DNA of 64,000 nucleotides from JANQMY01 sp965228775 (lineage in GTDB: Bacteria; Pseudomonadota; Alphaproteobacteria; JANQMY01). The notes under the pieces are model-generated. The model was not told the DNA's origin. It was given only the letters and a program-made list of their open reading frames with translations, and did no database searches. The first letter of the stretch is position 1. Every line of letters begins with the position of its first letter. Positions 23,948 to 32,938 of this stretch are shown here, piece after piece. Position numbers and translations under genes: made by a program. The stretch covers positions 4,340,001 to 4,404,000 of the forward strand of contig OZ245840.1 of the NCBI GenBank assembly GCA_965228775.1, written 5' to 3'.

Positions 23948-24406
23948 ATGACGGACAAACTGAACCTCATTATTCAAGACAGCGATGATCTTCAGATTGT
24001 CTCGGCGCATCTTCAGGACGCCATCGCCCGTGTGGGAGATATCACGTACATCCCGGGAGAGCGCCGGTTTGTGGTGATGCTCAATCGCTTCCGATGGGAA
24101 CTCTCGGCGGCCGGCAGCAACGGCAATCCGAAAAATGAGCGTGTACGGACAGGGTTGCATTTCGATGATGTGATAGCGGCGAAAGTGCAAGGTGTCAGCC
24201 GCGCCAATGATGAAGCCGTGCTTGAGTTGCTGGCCATGAATTTCGAAGAATCGGACGCGCCCGCCGGCAACATTACGCTGACATTTTCAGGCGGTGGCGC
24301 CATCCGGCTGGATGTTGACTGCCTGGAGGGGCAAATGCACGATGTCAGCGATCCCTGGCCTGCGCAAGGCCGCCCCGAACATGCCTTGGATGAGGCCGGA
24401 GAATAG
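23948..24406 (+). CDS. DUF2948 family protein
   Basis: A 152-aa protein with the DUF2948 pattern: LIIQDSDDLQIVSAHLQDAI, then FVVMLNRFRWE, RTGLHFDDVIAAKVQGV and FSGGGAIRLDVDCLEGQ. The family is nearly confined to Alphaproteobacteria and characteristically sits between murA and hisD. Its biochemical function is unknown. It lies two bases before hisD, so the two are co-transcribed. Confidence 0.9.
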   Translation: MTDKLNLIIQDSDDLQIVSAHLQDAIARVGDITYIPGERRFVVMLNRFRWELSAAGSNGNPKNERVRTGLHFDDVIAAKVQGVSRANDEAVLELLAMNFEESDAPAGNITLTFSGGGAIRLDVDCLEGQMHDVSDPWPAQGRPEHALDEAGE

Positions 24407-24408
24407 AC

Positions 24409-25707
24409 ATGCCGGTGATCCTTGAGGCGGCGTCGAAAGAATTTTCGCGCCAGTTTACCGCCCTTTTGTCGATGAAACGGGAAACCTCAGCCGAGGTTTC
24501 CGAAGTCGTGTCCGCGATCATCGCGGATGTCGTCAGCGACGGCGACAAAGCTCTTTTTCGGTACACGGAGAAATTCGATGGGGTCGCCCTGTCGGCGGAA
24601 ACCGTCCGTGTCTCTCCGGCGGAAGTCGATGAGGCGTTAAAGCAGTGCAACACGGAAACCTTGTCGGCCCTGGATGTGGCGGCCGAACGTATCAAAGCAT
24701 TTCATTCCCGGCAGTTGCCAGAAGATGATCAGTTTGAAGACCATCAAGGCATCGGCCTAGGGCAGAGGTGGACGGCAATCGAGGCTGCGGGCCTTTATGT
24801 GCCGGGCGGCCAAGCGGCATATCCGAGCTCTGTTTTGATGAACGCGATCCCTGCTCGCGTGGCTGGCGTCGAGCGGGTGGTAATGGTGGTGCCGACGCCA
24901 GAGGGCGTTTTGAACCCTCTGGTCCTTGCCGCGGCCCATAAGGCGGGTGTTACCGAGATTTATAAAGTCGGCGGTGCGCAAGCGGTGGCAGCACTCGCTT
25001 ACGGCACTGAAAGCATCGACCCGGTCGATAAGATTGTCGGTCCAGGTAATGCCTTTGTGGCGGCCGCTAAACGGCATGTCTTCGGCAAGGTCGGGATCGA
25101 TATGATCGCCGGTCCATCGGAGATTCTGGTGATTGCTGATGGCGAGAACAATCCGGATTGGATCGCTGCGGATCTGTTGAGCCAGGCAGAACACGATGCG
25201 TCAAGTCAATCTATTCTGATTACGGATGATAAGGCGTTCAGCCAGCAAGTGCGCGATGCAATCGAACGGCAGCTTGTTTCGCTTCCAAGAGGAGAAACCG
25301 CACGGCAAAGCTGGAAGGAGTTTGGCGCGACAATTCTTGTGCCCACATTGGAGGATGCAGTGCCACTTGTGGATGCGCTGGCGCCCGAACATCTGGAGCT
25401 TGCATTGGCCGACGAAGAGGCCGAGCGGCTGTCGAAAAAAATCCGTAATGCCGGGGCTATCTTTTTGGGGCGTTACACACCCGAAGCGATCGGGGATTAT
25501 GTGGCGGGCACCAATCATGTGTTGCCCACCGCCCGTAGCGCGCGGTTTTCGTCCGGTCTGTCCGTTTACGATTTCATGAAGCGCACGTCGCTGGTCCATT
25601 GCCGGCCCGACGGGCTTGCGGCGATTGGTGGCGCTGCGGTAACGTTGGCGAACGCGGAGGGGTTTGACGCGCATGCGCGGTCGGTATCCATCCGCCTAAA
25701 TCGTTAA
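24409..25707 (+). CDS. hisD: Histidinol dehydrogenase
   Basis: HisD oxidises L-histidinol to L-histidine with two NAD+, the last step of histidine synthesis. The 432-aa sequence shows YVPGGQAAYPSSVLMN, KVGGAQAVAALAYGT, DPVDKIVGPGN, and DLLSQAEHD, whose Gln and His are zinc ligands. APEHLEL provides the catalytic Glu-His, and TNHVLPTARSARFSSGL completes the signature. The gene is tightly linked to DUF2948 upstream. Length and all motifs are intact. Confidence 0.98.
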   Translation: MPVILEAASKEFSRQFTALLSMKRETSAEVSEVVSAIIADVVSDGDKALFRYTEKFDGVALSAETVRVSPAEVDEALKQCNTETLSALDVAAERIKAFHSRQLPEDDQFEDHQGIGLGQRWTAIEAAGLYVPGGQAAYPSSVLMNAIPARVAGVERVVMVVPTPEGVLNPLVLAAAHKAGVTEIYKVGGAQAVAALAYGTESIDPVDKIVGPGNAFVAAAKRHVFGKVGIDMIAGPSEILVIADGENNPDWIAADLLSQAEHDASSQSILITDDKAFSQQVRDAIERQLVSLPRGETARQSWKEFGATILVPTLEDAVPLVDALAPEHLELALADEEAERLSKKIRNAGAIFLGRYTPEAIGDYVAGTNHVLPTARSARFSSGLSVYDFMKRTSLVHCRPDGLAAIGGAAVTLANAEGFDAHARSVSIRLNR

Positions 25708-25841
25708 TCCGCCCTGCTCATATACCGGCCGGACCTAAAGTATTAAGAGATAATGACGTAAACTTGCCCACGACAGAGGCCGTGCCGCCAATGAGCGGAA
25801 GAATTCGGCCTTGGTAGATTTTGGCCCGGTTCCGCAAACAA

Positions 25842-26336
25842 ATGTCCGACACTTCCGACCCGCCACGACAGCAATTTAAGATCGCCGATTTGGTCTTGGA
25901 CGAAAAGACTGTCGTGCGCCGTGGGCCGGATGTGGAGCATGAACGCAAAGTCGCAATTTTCGACCTTCTGGAGGAGAACTTTTTCCATCCTAACGGGTCT
26001 GAGGGCGGGCCATACCTCCTGCACCTGTCCATCGAGGAAAACCGGCTGGTATTCGATATAAGGCTGGAGGACGACGCGCCCCATGGCAAAGTTATTCTGT
26101 CGCTCACGCCATTCCGGAAAATTGTCAAAGATTATTTCCTGATCTGCGAGAGCTACTACGAGGCCATCCGCAACGCGACGCCGTCGCAGATTGAGTCCAT
26201 CGATATGGGACGCCGCGGATTGCACAATGAAGGGTCGCAGCTCTTGAAGGACCGTCTTGACGGCAAGATCGACATGGACTTCGACACGGCACGGCGCTTG
26301 TTCACCTTGCTGTGCGTGCTGCACATTAAAGGCTAG
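25842..26336 (+). CDS. UPF0262 family protein
   Basis: The ATG at 25842 gives 164 aa, the normal length for UPF0262; a TTG at 25821 would add seven residues. The sequence FKIADLVLDEKTVVRRGPDV, HERKVAIFDLLEENFF, YLLHLSIEENRLVFDI and the C-terminal DFDTARRLFTLLCVLHIKG is characteristic. The family is alphaproteobacterial with unknown role and commonly follows hisD. It is followed six bases later by a phosphatase gene. Confidence 0.9.
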   Translation: MSDTSDPPRQQFKIADLVLDEKTVVRRGPDVEHERKVAIFDLLEENFFHPNGSEGGPYLLHLSIEENRLVFDIRLEDDAPHGKVILSLTPFRKIVKDYFLICESYYEAIRNATPSQIESIDMGRRGLHNEGSQLLKDRLDGKIDMDFDTARRLFTLLCVLHIKG

Positions 26337-26342
26337 ATCACG

Positions 26343-26801
26343 ATGGAAGACGCCGGCCGCCGCCCCCTTCCGGACGCGGTCCTTTTTGCCTGCAATATGA
26401 ATGCAGTGCGGTCGCCCATGGCAGAGGCCATTTTACGTCATTTCTTCCCCAACAAGATCTACGTCGATTCCGTCGGTGTGCGGGCGGGAGAGTTGGACCC
26501 GTTCGTCGTGGCCGTGATGGAAGAAATGGGCATCGATCTCCAAAAACACCGGTCGAAAAATTTTGACCAATTGGAAGACACGCTTTTCGATTTGATTATC
26601 TCATTGACGCCGGAGGCCCATCATAACGCACTGGAGCTGACGCGGACGATGGCGGTTGAAACGGAATATTGGCCGACGCAGGACCCCACCATTGCGACCG
26701 GCAGCCGAGAACAGCGTTTGGACGCTTATCGGCAGGTTCGGGACGATCTGATCGCCAAAATCAAGGGCCGGTTTGCGGATCAAGACACGGCAAAACCCTA
26801 A
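26343..26801 (+). CDS. Low-molecular-weight protein tyrosine phosphatase family
   Basis: This 152-aa protein has the P-loop CNMNAVRS, a C-X5-R-S phosphate-binding site with nucleophile Cys17 and Arg23, and the general-acid loop in WPTQDPT. These are the defining residues of LMW-PTPs and the related arsenate reductases. Without an ArsC-type Cys relay it is more likely a phosphatase. It lies in the conserved hisD-UPF0262-phosphatase-infA string. Substrate unknown. Confidence 0.85.
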   Translation: MEDAGRRPLPDAVLFACNMNAVRSPMAEAILRHFFPNKIYVDSVGVRAGELDPFVVAVMEEMGIDLQKHRSKNFDQLEDTLFDLIISLTPEAHHNALELTRTMAVETEYWPTQDPTIATGSREQRLDAYRQVRDDLIAKIKGRFADQDTAKP

Positions 26802-26884
26802 AAACGCGCCTTTTTCCGCAATGAAGCTTGATTTTACGGCGTTTCATCTGCATGGTCCCGCACGAGTTTAACCAAGAGGAGCCA

Positions 26885-27106
26885 ATGGCTAAGGAAGAAC
26901 TACTTGAGTTTCCGGGCGTTGTGACGGAGTTACTGCCGAACGCGACGTTTCGGGTAAAGCTTGAAAAGAACGAGCACGAAATCATTGCCCACACGGCGGG
27001 TAAGATGCGGAAGAACCGCATCCGCGTTTTGGCGGGCGACAAAGTGCTGGTCGAGATGACGCCCTATGATCTGACGAAGGGGCGCATCACCTATCGTTTC
27101 AAATAG
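26885..27106 (+). CDS. infA: Translation initiation factor IF-1
   Basis: The ATG at 26885 is preceded by AAGAGGAGCC and gives the standard-sized 73-aa protein MAKEELLEFPGVVTELLPNA. The OB-fold features VKLEKNEHEIIAHTAGKMRK, NRIRVLAGDKVLVEMTPYD and KGRITYRFK are intact. IF-1 occupies the ribosomal A site during initiation. An in-frame upstream ATG (26828) would add a non-conserved leader and is not used in this annotation. Confidence 0.98.
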   Translation: MAKEELLEFPGVVTELLPNATFRVKLEKNEHEIIAHTAGKMRKNRIRVLAGDKVLVEMTPYDLTKGRITYRFK

Positions 27107-27112
27107 GCGATA

Positions 27113-27718
27113 TTGACTACTGGCCGGCCGGTCTTCGTATTGGCGAGTGGCTCGCCAAGGCGGCGGGATTTGCTCGCGCAGATCGGTTTGATACCCGACA
27201 TCGTTCACCCCACTGACATCGATGAGACGCCTTTGCCGCGTGAATTGCCGGCGGACTTGGCGCTGCGCCTCGCTATGGAAAAAGTGGAGGCCGCTTGTGG
27301 TGCGTTTAAAGATGAGCCCACCGTGTTAGCCGCAGACACGGTGGTCGCCTGCGGGCGCCGCATCTTGCCAAAGGCCGCATCGGAGGCCGAAGCCAGGCAT
27401 TTCCTGAAATTGCTTTCCGGGCGCAGCCATCGTGTGTGGACCGGGGTGGCCGTTGCCAAGGGTGCTCATCGTTGGTCCAGGCGCATTGAAACGCGCGTGA
27501 AATTTGCCCGCCTGTCGGACCAGGACATAGCGGCCTATCTGAAAACCGGCGAATGGGAAGGCAAGGCGGGTGCTTATGCCATCCAAGGACGGGCCGCCTT
27601 GTTTGTCGAGGCCATCCAGGGGTCGTATTCCAACGTTGTAGGGTTACCTTTGCGGGAAACAGCGAACCTTCTTGCCGCCGCCGGAATAGCCGTCGGGCCC
27701 CCCGTAAAGGACAGCTAA
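27113..27718 (+). CDS. maf: Maf-like nucleotide pyrophosphatase
   Basis: A 201-aa Maf protein starting at TTG 27113, six bases after infA. LASGSPRRRDLLAQIG is the nucleotide-binding signature, VLAADTVVACGRRILPK contains the catalytic Asp, and GEWEGKAGAYAIQGRAALFVE is the conserved C-terminal block. Maf proteins hydrolyse modified or canonical nucleoside triphosphates and reduce their incorporation; some act on m7GTP, others on dTTP/UTP. The subtype is not assigned here. The infA-maf-rng order is typical of the group. Confidence 0.93.
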   Translation: MTTGRPVFVLASGSPRRRDLLAQIGLIPDIVHPTDIDETPLPRELPADLALRLAMEKVEAACGAFKDEPTVLAADTVVACGRRILPKAASEAEARHFLKLLSGRSHRVWTGVAVAKGAHRWSRRIETRVKFARLSDQDIAAYLKTGEWEGKAGAYAIQGRAALFVEAIQGSYSNVVGLPLRETANLLAAAGIAVGPPVKDS

Positions 27719-27932
27719 GTTAGTTGATTCTCGCCAAATGCTTGGATTTGGCGGAACGGCTTCAATATCACTCGGAAAAGCTCTAAGGTTTGCGATTGGC
27801 GCTCATCTTAAGCCGGCATGGTTTGTTGAAAAATCTTGGCGGTTTCGGATTGTTGGTACTTGGCGTTCCCGGACGGTGAGCCGCCAATATCGGATTTTGG
27901 CACTTCACCCGGAAACGCTTGAGGATGCACTT

Positions 27933-29450
27933 TTGAAGAATGAAATTCTAATCAATGTTGGACCGGGCGAAATACGCGTGGCCTCTGTGGAAGAGGAGCG
28001 CCTATGCGAAGTGCATATTGAGCGGCGTTCGGTTGACCGGGATCAAAATGAGAGTGATCCGCGAAGCGCAAGTGTTCTCAACAATATCTTCTTGGGCCGC
28101 GTGCAGCGGGTGCTGCCGGGTATGCAGGCTGCTTTCGTAGATGTGGGTCTTGCACGCGCCGGATTCTTGGGGGCCCGCGAAGCGCAGTGTCTTGCCGAAA
28201 TGTCCGCCATGAATGATGGGCAATTGCCGCCCATTAGTGCCTGCGTTCGCGAGGGCGAGACCATTTTGGTGCAGGTGGTCAAAGATCCGATGTCGGACAA
28301 AGGCGCCCGGCTGTCGGCCAATGTCACGTTGCCCGGCCGGTTGCTGGTGTATGTGCCGAACCAAGCAGGTGTTGGCATGTCTCGCCGCATAGAGGACGAG
28401 GCGGAACGGGCACGTTTGACATCTATCATCGAAAAAATCTTATCGGATACGTCAATAGACGGAGGATTTATCGTCCGCACCGCCGCCATGGGGCTGGAGG
28501 AAGATGTGCTGCGGGAAGACGCGGAACAGTTGGCTGCACGCTGGAAAGAGATCGAGCAGACGAAAGCGTCATTGTCGCCACCGTCGCTTGTGCACGAAGA
28601 TGTGGATCCGATTTCGCGCGTTTTACGGGACGCGGTGAACCGCGACACTCATCGTGTACAGATCGATAACCTCCTTGCCTTCAAACAGGCCCAGTCGTTT
28701 CGCGATGAACATTTGTCCGATCAAGGCGTGGATATTGTTTTTTACCAGGGACCCGGCAGTCTTTTTGATCAATACGAAATCGAAAGTCAGCTTGAGGCAT
28801 GTTTCGATCCACAAGTATCTTTGCCGTCCGGCGGTTGGATCACCATCGAAACCACCGAAGCGCTAACGGCCATTGATGTAAATTCCGGCAGCCTGACCGA
28901 AGAAACCGGCTTAGAGGCAACCAGTGTACGGACGAATATCGAAGCGGCCGACGAGATTGGCCGGCAATTGCGCTTGCGCGGCATTGGCGGACTGATTGTG
29001 GTGGACTTCATTCACATGGATCTGCCGGAAAACAATGAACGGGTCGTCGAACATTTGGAACGCGGCTTGGTTGGAGACCGCGTGCCTTTCCAAGTATCCG
29101 CCATGTCGGAATTCGGCTTGGTGGAGATGACGCGAAAGCGAGTGCGTGAACCACTGTCCAAGATGATGACGGAAGGTTGCCGTACTTGCGAGGGAAGCGG
29201 GCGATTGCACACCGCGGCCACTGTTGCCAACAGTCTCCTGCGATCCGTTGAACGGGCCGCGCGCGAGTTTCCAGGCAAGCCGCTGAAAGCTGTCGCGTCT
29301 TCCGATGTAATTAAATGGATTGAAGCGCGGGAAGAGGGGGTGCGCGCGGCACTGGCTGAAAAGGGGATCAGCCAAGTCGTCTTCGAAAGGCAAGTGCCCT
29401 CGCCGCGCGACAGGTTCCACGTGCACGCCATGGATGAGGTGGTGTCATGA
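27933..29450 (+). CDS. rng: Ribonuclease E/G family endoribonuclease (RNase G)
   Basis: I place the start at TTG 27933 (KNEILINVGPGEIRVASVEE), preceded by GAGGA at 27921; this gives 505 aa, typical of RNase G. An open frame extends to ATG 27738 but that part is unlike the family. An S1 domain (ILNNIFLGRVQRVLPGMQAA) comes first. LTAIDVNSGS and LIVVDFIHM carry the catalytic Mg-binding aspartates, and CRTCEGSG the zinc-link Cys pair. The enzyme matures rRNA and starts mRNA decay. Its stop overlaps the next ATG. Confidence 0.93.
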   Translation: MKNEILINVGPGEIRVASVEEERLCEVHIERRSVDRDQNESDPRSASVLNNIFLGRVQRVLPGMQAAFVDVGLARAGFLGAREAQCLAEMSAMNDGQLPPISACVREGETILVQVVKDPMSDKGARLSANVTLPGRLLVYVPNQAGVGMSRRIEDEAERARLTSIIEKILSDTSIDGGFIVRTAAMGLEEDVLREDAEQLAARWKEIEQTKASLSPPSLVHEDVDPISRVLRDAVNRDTHRVQIDNLLAFKQAQSFRDEHLSDQGVDIVFYQGPGSLFDQYEIESQLEACFDPQVSLPSGGWITIETTEALTAIDVNSGSLTEETGLEATSVRTNIEAADEIGRQLRLRGIGGLIVVDFIHMDLPENNERVVEHLERGLVGDRVPFQVSAMSEFGLVEMTRKRVREPLSKMMTEGCRTCEGSGRLHTAATVANSLLRSVERAAREFPGKPLKAVASSDVIKWIEAREEGVRAALAEKGISQVVFERQVPSPRDRFHVHAMDEVVS

Positions 29451-29644
29451 GCACGCGGGGAAAATGTCCGATCTGCGGTAAGGAACGTTCGGAGAAGTTT
29501 CGTCCTTTCTGCTCAAAGCGCTGCGCTGATGTGGATTTGGCGCGTTGGCTCGGCGGGAATTACAGCGTACCGGCCGTAGAGCCTCCGGATGATTTCGGCG
29601 CGGAAGCAGAATTCTACGTGCCGGAACCCGATAATGATCGTTAA
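29447..29644 (+). CDS. yacG: DNA gyrase inhibitor YacG
   Basis: The 65-aa protein has the YacG zinc finger: CPICGKER, then FRPFCSKRCADVDLARWLGG. YacG binds GyrB and inhibits gyrase in E. coli. The acidic C-terminal tail (AEFYVPEPDNDR) also fits. ATGA overlap with rng shows co-translation. Confidence 0.93.
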   Translation: MSTRGKCPICGKERSEKFRPFCSKRCADVDLARWLGGNYSVPAVEPPDDFGAEAEFYVPEPDNDR

Positions 29645-29791
29645 CCTTTTGTAATCGGGCCTTATTGGCGCGGGGATCTTCATTTTTGGCGGAAATCCAG
29701 GCGATGAGACGCTGGACAGGGGGTGAAATATCGCCTATACCCGGCGGCTCCGGCTGACCCTTGCGGGCTTGGCCATCCTTCCTTTTCGTGG

Positions 29792-29867
<76 letters not shown>

Positions 29868-30019
29868 TTGAAATCAATGACTTAGCGGATCTCGCCTTCG
29901 AAGGTTTTCCAACCCAGTCCGCAAGATTTTCCATTTTTTGACAGTCCCCAAAAGGACAAGCGATCATGGGCTGGCTGCCGAACTCTCAATAGATCGGTCT
30001 GCCTCCTGTCAATCAACGA

Positions 30020-30745
30020 ATGGAAACGATGTCGCCCATGATTGATCTGTACACAGCAGCAACACCGAATGGCTGGAAAGCCTCCATTTGTCTTGAGGAG
30101 TTGGGACTGCCCTACAATACGACGCATCTAGATTTCGCTCAGAACGAACAAAAACAAGATTGGTACCTCAGGATCAATCCCAACGGCCGCATCCCAGCGA
30201 TCATCGATCGAGAAAACAACGATTTCGGTGTGTTTGAATCAGGCGCAATACTGATCTACCTGGCTGAGAAAGCGGGGAAGCTGTTGTCAACCAACAACGA
30301 GAAGAGGTCAACTGCCCTGCAGTGGCTCATGTTTCAAATGGGTGGAATCGGACCCATGCAAGGGCAGGCGCTCGTGTTCATAAGAAACGTGCCGGAGAAA
30401 ATGCCATACGTGATTGATCGATACCTAAATGAAACCAAACGTCTGTATCGGGTTCTTGATCGCCGCCTTGCTACGGAGGAGTTTCTAGCTGGTGACTACA
30501 GCATCGCCGATATTGCAGTATGGCCTTGGATCTATTGCGCGGAATGGACAGGTATTGATCTTAAGGAGACGCCAAACCTCGCCCGATGGTTCCATATGCT
30601 GTCGTCTCGTCCCGCCGTTAAACAGGGGCTCAACGTTCCGGAGCCTTTTGACATCAACGAACTCATGAAAGATGACGACAAGGTCAAAGAAACCGAAAAG
30701 CGGTGGAGCAAGCTGCTCGGGGGCAATAACCCAGAAGACCCCTAA
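30020..30745 (+). CDS. Glutathione S-transferase, nu/YfcG-like
   Basis: This 241-aa soluble protein has an N-terminal thioredoxin fold (MIDLYTAATPNGWKASICLE, INPNGRIPAIID, FGVFESGAILIYLAEKAG) and an all-helical C-terminal domain (GDYSIADIAVWPWIY). The TPNG motif is that of nu-class enzymes YfcG/YghU, in which Thr/Asn replace the usual Tyr/Ser/Cys and disulfide-bond reductase activity is found. The second Met (30038) is an alternative start. It stands alone between tRNA-Phe and a convergent AraC gene. Confidence 0.87.
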   Translation: METMSPMIDLYTAATPNGWKASICLEELGLPYNTTHLDFAQNEQKQDWYLRINPNGRIPAIIDRENNDFGVFESGAILIYLAEKAGKLLSTNNEKRSTALQWLMFQMGGIGPMQGQALVFIRNVPEKMPYVIDRYLNETKRLYRVLDRRLATEEFLAGDYSIADIAVWPWIYCAEWTGIDLKETPNLARWFHMLSSRPAVKQGLNVPEPFDINELMKDDDKVKETEKRWSKLLGGNNPEDP

Positions 30746-30971
30746 CACTTGACGTTTGCTCATGGCCGAACGGTGTGTCACTTCTCATGTGGTCCGAGAA
30801 GATGAGCTTCCCTTTAGGGGCTATGCGATCGGGGCCGCAGACTTCATCCGTGTTCAGTGTTATTGGGAGGCAGAGCCGCATTTTGAGTCCGTATACGGCT
30901 CAAATAGGCAGAAAAGTGGAAGCACCCGCTAACAAGTTAAGTCATACAAACATATTAAATGGATTGTTTCA

Positions 30972-31868
30972 CTATAGTTGAGTTCGTGTGTTCAACCACT
31001 CTGTCGGTGATTTTCCTGTATGACGCCGAAATGCAGCCGCAAACTTGCTGGGATTGGCGTAGCCGACGGACGCTGCTGCCTCGGTGATGGAGGTGCCATC
31101 CAAGATCATCACCTTGGCCCGTTCCATACGGCATTGCGTGACGTAAGAAAACGGCGTTTTGCCGGTGGCCTCTCTAAATGCCGCGAAGAACTGGCTTGCC
31201 TCTATGCCTGCTTCGGCTGCCATTTCGGAAACGCTGAAGGTCCGTTCCAAGTTCTCATGAACGAAGGACTTCGCTCGTTCAAGACGCGTCTTGTTTTTAT
31301 TCAGCCCTCTGATGGCACCATTTCTTTTACTTGAACTGCGGATCAACTGATCGAGAATGACCTCCACTCCTTCATAAAAGAAGGGAGACGCCAAGCCACG
31401 CACTTCAGCCGTCTGCCACATGGCTTGCATGACTGAGGTGATAACCGGATCGCGCGTAATACTACTCGCGGCTATGCGAAAATCTTCAGGTGACCGGCGG
31501 CTAAAGACAGCCGAGTCGAACTGTTCCAGATCGACAAAAAGGCCCAATACTTCCATCGGCGCGCTTACCGTTTCACCGACAGTGTCGGGCAGGATCACGC
31601 TTAAATCGCCAGGTTGCAGCATTTGTTCGATGGACGTTCGGTCGGTTCGATAGATAAGCCTCGTCTCGGGCCCGATCGACACTCCGATTTGAAGGTAGCC
31701 GTTGTTGATCGACGTTCCTTCAAAACTTCCGAAACGGCCCCAACCCATGAACGAGTTCTTGTTTTCGTCGCAAATGAATTGGTCTTGCAGCGAAAGCTTG
31801 TGGGATTGCTTGATGAACCTTTGTTGCTCCTGCCGCATCAGCGACTCTGTGCTGATTTTTGTTACCAT
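30972..31868 (-). CDS. AraC-family transcriptional regulator
   Basis: From ATG 31868 the product is 298 aa; an upstream ATG at 31904 would add 12 residues. The C-terminal 100 residues hold two helix-turn-helix motifs (FSVSEMAAEAGIEASQFFAA and ITEAAASVGYANPSKFAAAF) with the family ending RRHTGKSPTEW. The N-terminal part (NGYLQIGVSIGPETRLIYRT) is a cupin-like sensing domain as in inducer-binding AraC proteins. It is divergent from the ABC/TonB unit, making that unit its likely target. A 15-bp palindrome lies between. Confidence 0.9.
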   Translation of the reverse strand: MVTKISTESLMRQEQQRFIKQSHKLSLQDQFICDENKNSFMGWGRFGSFEGTSINNGYLQIGVSIGPETRLIYRTDRTSIEQMLQPGDLSVILPDTVGETVSAPMEVLGLFVDLEQFDSAVFSRRSPEDFRIAASSITRDPVITSVMQAMWQTAEVRGLASPFFYEGVEVILDQLIRSSSKRNGAIRGLNKNKTRLERAKSFVHENLERTFSVSEMAAEAGIEASQFFAAFREATGKTPFSYVTQCRMERAKVMILDGTSITEAAASVGYANPSKFAAAFRRHTGKSPTEWLNTRTQL

Positions 31869-31933
31869 ATAACATTTTTTTCTAGGAATGGAGCATCGGT
31901 CCAAGGATCAGAGTAGCACGCTGCACACAAATT

Positions 31934-31948
31934 TGCAACTAAGTTGCA
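31934..31948. promoter_or_regulatory. Palindrome in AraC-ABC divergent region
   Basis: TGCAACT-A-AGTTGCA is a perfect 7+1+7 inverted repeat located 66 bases upstream of the AraC start and 97 bases before the ABC ATPase. It is a plausible operator or regulator-binding site; AraC proteins usually prefer direct repeats, so another regulator is possible. Confidence 0.4.
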
Positions 31949-32044
31949 TAAACAAAGGTGAATTTAGTGGCGGGGTTCCGGGGCTTAGACCGGCAGTAAA
32001 CCGGTAGAAAGACAGTCATCGGGAGTGTGTCGGGGTAGAGTGCA

Positions 32045-32938
32045 ATGAGTGAAACGGTCGACCATTCCGGTCTTCTTGTAGGCGGTCTCCGCAAAACATA
32101 TGCGAATGGTGTGCGCGCCCTCGACGGGATACACCTCCAGGTGTCGCCGGGCATGTATGGGCTCCTTGGCCCGAACGGGGCGGGTAAAAGCACGCTGATG
32201 CGCACATTGGCGACGTTGCAGTCACCTGACAGTGGCACAATTTCTCTTGACGGTGTCGATGTGTTGGCGGACCCAGATTACCAGCGGGCCCGCTTAGGAT
32301 ATCTGCCGCAGCAAATTGGATCCTATCCGGGCGTTTCCGCACGCAGCTTGTTGGATCGCTTCGTTTGGTTGAAGGGGTACACGGATCGCGATTTTCGGAA
32401 ACGCGAAGTCGAACAGCTATTGGCCCGTGTCAATCTCGCTGAAGCAGCCGAACAAACAGTGTCCACCTATTCCGGCGGCATGCTGCGCCGTTTCGGTATT
32501 GCGCTGGCGCTTATCGGATCGCCGCGTCTTCTCATCGTCGACGAACCCACTGCCGGATTAGATCCTGTTGAACGCAATCGCTTTCATCACGTGCTATCCG
32601 ATGTTGCCGTTGACGCCATCGTTTTGTTGTCGACGCATATCGTCGAAGACATTGAGAACCTGTGCGCGCGCCTCGCCATTATTGACAAAGGCCGTATTGT
32701 CGCCGAGGGGACGACGGCGGACCTTATCGCGGCATGCCGCGGACGGCTCTGGGAAAAGGTTGTGCCTCGCGGTGAAGAACTGCCGGATGCTCTGCATATC
32801 AGTGCGCGGCCCATGGGCACGCGCGTCATCGTCGAAAGCCCGGTCCCGCCTGGTGATGGGTTTGAGCCTCACGACCCGACTCTCGAAGACGTTTATTACC
32901 TGGCGCTTGCCAATTCCGGAACGAAGGAAGCGGCATGA
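32045..32938 (+). CDS. ABC transporter ATP-binding protein
   Basis: The 297-aa ATPase contains Walker A GPNGAGKST, Q-loop QQIGSYPG, signature YSGGMLRRFG, Walker B LLIVDEPTAGLDP and the switch His in LLSTHIVEDIE. It is of the ABC-2 exporter group (CcmA/NatA-like). The C-terminal 70 residues are a regulatory extension. It overlaps the permease gene by ATGA, so both form one transporter. Transport substrate unknown. Confidence 0.95.
   Translation: MSETVDHSGLLVGGLRKTYANGVRALDGIHLQVSPGMYGLLGPNGAGKSTLMRTLATLQSPDSGTISLDGVDVLADPDYQRARLGYLPQQIGSYPGVSARSLLDRFVWLKGYTDRDFRKREVEQLLARVNLAEAAEQTVSTYSGGMLRRFGIALALIGSPRLLIVDEPTAGLDPVERNRFHHVLSDVAVDAIVLLSTHIVEDIENLCARLAIIDKGRIVAEGTTADLIAACRGRLWEKVVPRGEELPDALHISARPMGTRVIVESPVPPGDGFEPHDPTLEDVYYLALANSGTKEAA

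Noticed and set aside
30762..30932. 56-codon plus-strand frame between GST and AraC genes
   Set aside because: It has no ribosome-binding site or recognisable domain and lies between convergent genes; composition alone is not enough to call a gene.
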